DNA of 35,078 nucleotides from Acidobacteriota bacterium (GTDB lineage: Bacteria > Acidobacteriota > Terriglobia > Bryobacterales > UBA6623), in NCBI GenBank assembly GCA_027624045.1, contig JAQBUE010000036.1:1-35078 (forward strand), in the 5' to 3' direction. Position numbers and translations under genes: made by a program. Under the pieces are notes generated by a model. It did not search any database. It saw only the letters and a program-made list of their open reading frames with translations, and had not been told where the DNA came from. Shown here in pieces: positions 33,194 to 35,078 of this stretch. How positions within the stretch are numbered: position 1 is the stretch's first letter; every line of letters begins with the position of its first letter.

Positions 33194-34033
33194 TTATACG
33201 TAGTCGAGTTCGACCTTCTTCGTGATCAGGCCGGCGTCGAAGCCCATAGCAAGCAGTTTGCGGGCTGATTCAAGCACTTCCGGGGCCATGTCGGTTGTAT
33301 GGTGGTTCACATACATGCCGACGAACCGTTCCGCTGTCGCTACGTCGAGGCCACGCGAAAACTCCATAGCGTAGCGCAACGCCTCGTCGCGGTTATCAAG
33401 CGCATAGCAGATACTGGCGCGCAGGCAATCCACGCACTCCTTCTGAATCTCCGCTGAAAGACTGCGCAGGATGGCGTTAGCGCCCAACGGTAGCGGCAAG
33501 TTGTGTTGTTCCTTCCACCAAACCCCGAGATCCAACGCACGATGCAAACCACTTCGGTCGTACATCAACTGCCCTTCATGGATGATCAAACCCGCATCAA
33601 CCGCGCCATTCTGCACCCGCTCGATAATCTGGTCGAAGGGCGCGACGACCGCCTCGAAGTCCGGCTGATACAGACGCAATGCCAGATACGCTGTGGTTTG
33701 CAGTCCCGGCACTGCGACCTTTTTACCCTTCAGTTCGTCCGGTGACATCGCCCGCTTTGACACAACCAGCGGACCGTAGCCGTCACCAACGCTCGAGCCG
33801 GGTGAGGTGAGAATGTATTTGTCCGCCACATAAGGATATGCATGGTAAGAGATGGCGGTCATCTCGTAGCGGCCTTCCTTGGCGGCATCATTCAAACTCT
33901 GGATATCGTCGAGCTGATGCTCGAACCGCACCAGCGACGAGCGTACCTTGCCCGTCGCGAGACCATAGAACATGAACGCGTCATCGGCATCCGGACTGTG
34001 CGCCACAGTCACTTTGTGAACTGAAGATTCCAT
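33194..34033 (-). CDS. mqnD: 1,4-dihydroxy-6-naphthoate synthase-like protein (MqnD family)
   Basis: MqnD acts in the futalosine pathway of menaquinone synthesis, converting cyclic de-hypoxanthine futalosine to dihydroxynaphthoate. The 279-residue product (from the ATG at 34033) has the family N-terminus VAHSPDADDAFMFYGL, a periplasmic-binding-protein-like fold, KVAVPGLQTTAYLALRL and the conserved DAGLIIHEGQLMY, whose His is the proposed catalytic residue. A frame 13 codons longer is less likely. No other mqn gene is in the window, so the substrate assignment rests on family alone; a solute-binding paralogue is the alternative. Confidence 0.8.
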   Translation of the reverse strand: MESSVHKVTVAHSPDADDAFMFYGLATGKVRSSLVRFEHQLDDIQSLNDAAKEGRYEMTAISYHAYPYVADKYILTSPGSSVGDGYGPLVVSKRAMSPDELKGKKVAVPGLQTTAYLALRLYQPDFEAVVAPFDQIIERVQNGAVDAGLIIHEGQLMYDRSGLHRALDLGVWWKEQHNLPLPLGANAILRSLSAEIQKECVDCLRASICYALDNRDEALRYAMEFSRGLDVATAERFVGMYVNHHTTDMAPEVLESARKLLAMGFDAGLITKKVELDYV

Positions 34034-34205
34034 ATTGTTTTCCACCCCGGCCACCCACCTGGCACCGGCCACCGCTGCTAGAATCAGAGCGCAAAGCTCC
34101 TCAGCTCTTCGAGCCTACATTCAATGCGGTCTATGGGTGTTGACCCGGTGGATAACCGGGCTATTTTGCTACTGTAGCAGACCGCTTGCCGCCGCCAGAC
34201 CGACG

Positions 34206-34281
34206 GGCTGTGAAAAGATGGGGACTGTACAAAGCGCCGTGATCGTAACCTGTTCGGTTCCCGTAAACACATACGGCGCGC
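34206..34281 (+). repeat. Short dispersed repeat, copy B
   Basis: The first 25 bases match copy D (24704-24728, opposite strand) at 22 positions, and the rest matches copy A (25542-25620). GCGCCGT (34234-34240) and ACGGCGC can pair as a 7-bp stem with a long loop. The unit of roughly 76 bp therefore behaves like a REP- or BIME-type element. Confidence 0.6.
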
Positions 34282-34293
34282 AGCGGACTACAA

Positions 34294-34418
34294 GGTGTGA
34301 AAAAATCGGGACTGTCACAAACGCTGGCCAAGAACTCGTTGATTCCCAAGGACTTAGCGGAAGCGCGGCTGGCTGTCCCAGCATTTATTCAAACCTTCCT
34401 GGTTCCGATTTTTTCACG
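34294..34418 (+). repeat. Repeat copy C and MITE-like inverted-repeat unit
   Basis: GGTGTGAAAAAATCGGGACT followed by GTCAC (34294-34318) is a third copy of the D/B head. Its GTGAAAAAATCGG (34297-34309) is repeated in perfect inverse orientation as CCGATTTTTTCAC at 34406-34418. The two 13-bp arms enclose a 122-bp unit without a gene. No target-site duplication is evident. Confidence 0.6.
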
Positions 34419-34444
34419 ATCGCCGAGCGAATCCCAGTCACTTC

Positions 34445-34855
34445 ATGACCCCACTCATGCCCCAAAAAAGCCCTCCCCAGGTTATCGCAGGCGTTTCCGA
34501 CCTGATGTTTACTTCGAAGATTGCTGAAACAGCCCGCCACGTCGGTGTTTCAGTCGGCTTCGCCGGCAACCAGCAAGTCTTGCTTGGCAAGACCGACCCC
34601 GCCCCCGTGCTGATCATCCTCGACCTGAACTTGAAGGCGCTCGACCCGCTTTCCCTCATCCGCAAGCTCAAGGAAGACCCGCGCACGGCTGGCATCCCCA
34701 TAACCGCCTACGTCAACCACGAATGCGCCGACCTGATCGAAGGAGCCAGGCAAGCCGGCTGCGACGCCGTCCTGACCCGTGGCGCGTTCTCAAGCGGCTT
34801 ACCTCAATTATTGGCGCGGCACCTCACACCACAACCATCCCAGCAGGGAACGTAG
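34445..34855 (+). CDS. Receiver-like (CheY-fold) stand-alone domain
   Basis: A 136-residue protein that looks like a diverged response-regulator receiver domain: VLIILDLNLKALDPLSLIRK has the strand-3 Asp and turn of the phosphoacceptor site, IPITAYVNHECADLI matches the conserved Ser/Thr strand, and AGCDAVLTRGAF replaces the usual conserved Lys segment (GADDYLxKP), with Arg where Lys is expected. The N-terminal acidic pair is also not obvious. It is therefore probably a pseudo-receiver that works without phosphorylation. The start could be the ATG at 34445 or at 34457. No kinase is adjacent. Confidence 0.68.
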   Translation: MTPLMPQKSPPQVIAGVSDLMFTSKIAETARHVGVSVGFAGNQQVLLGKTDPAPVLIILDLNLKALDPLSLIRKLKEDPRTAGIPITAYVNHECADLIEGARQAGCDAVLTRGAFSSGLPQLLARHLTPQPSQQGT

Positions 34856-34941
34856 CGGCACGGAATCCCACTGGCCCCAAACTCTTCTGCGGCCGCTGGC
34901 GTCCACATCACCCCCCTGAGTGCAACCATACAAAGAGTCAC

Positions 34942-35010
34942 GTGCCGGCCTCAGTTATCGAAGTTTCCAGCCTGAGAAAAACCTACGGCTCCACCCGCGC
35001 CGTTGATGAC
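34942..35010 (+). pseudogene. Interrupted 5' end of an ABC transporter ATP-binding gene
   Basis: From the GTG at 34942 the frame reads PASVIEVSSLRKTYGSTRA then VDDV, the typical beginning of an ABC ATPase (strand 1, the A-loop Tyr in KTYG, then xAVD-x-V). After codon 23 or so the family pattern ends, the next residues VVQCKMILKGG do not belong to it, and a stop follows at 35068. The gene is therefore split at about 35010, where the insertion-like sequence begins. The Walker A and later parts are outside the window, if they exist. Confidence 0.6.
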
Positions 35011-35078
35011 GTGAGAGTTGTCCAATGCAAGATGATCCTGAAAGGAGGGAGTGTTTCCAATACAAGATGATCCTGAAG
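35011..35078. mobile_element. Probable insertion-sequence end (partial)
   Basis: Directly after the break in the ABC ATPase gene a roughly 23-bp sequence, TCCAATGCAAGATGATCCTG plus AAAG (35021-35044), is repeated as TCCAATACAAGATGATCCTG plus AAG at 35056-35078, a 35-bp spacing with a single mismatch plus one gap. Multiple short direct repeats at an element end are typical of transposase-binding sites in IS21-type elements, but the family is a guess. The window stops inside it. Confidence 0.5.

Larger units (their letters stand above)
34034..34444. other. Intergenic region with short palindromic repeats
   Basis: There is no gene in this 411-bp gap. It holds dispersed repeat copy B, copy C and a 13-bp perfect inverted repeat pair, each listed separately. 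The stretch from 34034 to 34200 holds nothing I can recognise, although the upstream sequences of mqnD must lie here. Confidence 0.6.

Overview
This 35 kb, GC-rich stretch looks like a draft or metagenomic chromosomal contig from an Acidobacteriota bacterium, most likely the Bryobacterales/Solibacter side. The best clue is the secreted protein at 11409-13688: SBBP beta-propeller repeats followed by a C-terminal domain of the TIGR03437 type, a combination strongly expanded in Solibacter-like genomes. A futalosine-pathway MqnD-like enzyme and many small secreted proteins fit that placement. The taxonomy is inferred, because there is no rRNA gene here. The left end is a poly-G run. The right end is an interrupted ABC transporter gene followed by what looks like an insertion-sequence end, which is typical of an assembly break.

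Layout. 1-453: gene-free leader. 454-8 kb: housekeeping genes (major sigma factor RpoD, a family 2 glycosyltransferase, a HisRS-like HisZ/HisG pair without a fused regulatory domain, a secreted M1 metallopeptidase). 8.1-19.3 kb: envelope, secretion and signalling genes (M48 protease, TrmH/SpoU methyltransferase, membrane proteins, the SBBP/TIGR03437 protein, a PYROXD2/CrtI-like oxidoreductase, a fused RsbW-kinase/RsbV-STAS protein, a beta-barrel protein, a VOC protein, a DUF3592-like protein and a Gly-rich secreted protein).

19.4-24.6 kb is the accessory part. A 1284-residue NACHT NTPase ends in sixteen near-identical 34-residue HEAT-like repeats, the architecture of bacterial NLR-like (STAND) immune sensors. 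Upstream and co-directional lies a translationally coupled toxin-antitoxin pair (a VapC-type PIN toxin and a larger DNA-binding-type antitoxin), driven by a near-consensus sigma-70 promoter with a palindromic operator. The module abuts the decayed 3' end of an enolase-superfamily (mandelate racemase type) gene, and a signal-peptide-bearing RraA-like gene lies beyond that. This looks like a small defence/TA island next to or within a former sugar-acid catabolic locus.

26.7-30.4 kb is the conserved cdaA-cdaR-glmM cluster (c-di-AMP synthesis, its regulator and a peptidoglycan precursor enzyme) plus a coupled membrane protein. From 30.3 to 34.0 kb lie a radical SAM protein that overlaps that membrane gene tail to tail, a small basic protein, a secreted HEAT-repeat protein and an MqnD-like enzyme. 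Between 34.0 and 34.45 kb there are short palindromic repeats, related to copies flanking the rraA-like gene about 9 kb away. A lone receiver-like domain and the interrupted ABC transporter gene close the window.

The points most worth following up are the NACHT-HEAT/TA island, with its variable four-residue signatures in otherwise near-identical repeats, and the in-frame kinase-STAS fusion that keeps a strong internal ribosome-binding site and GTG start, suggesting one gene that makes both the fusion and free STAS protein.
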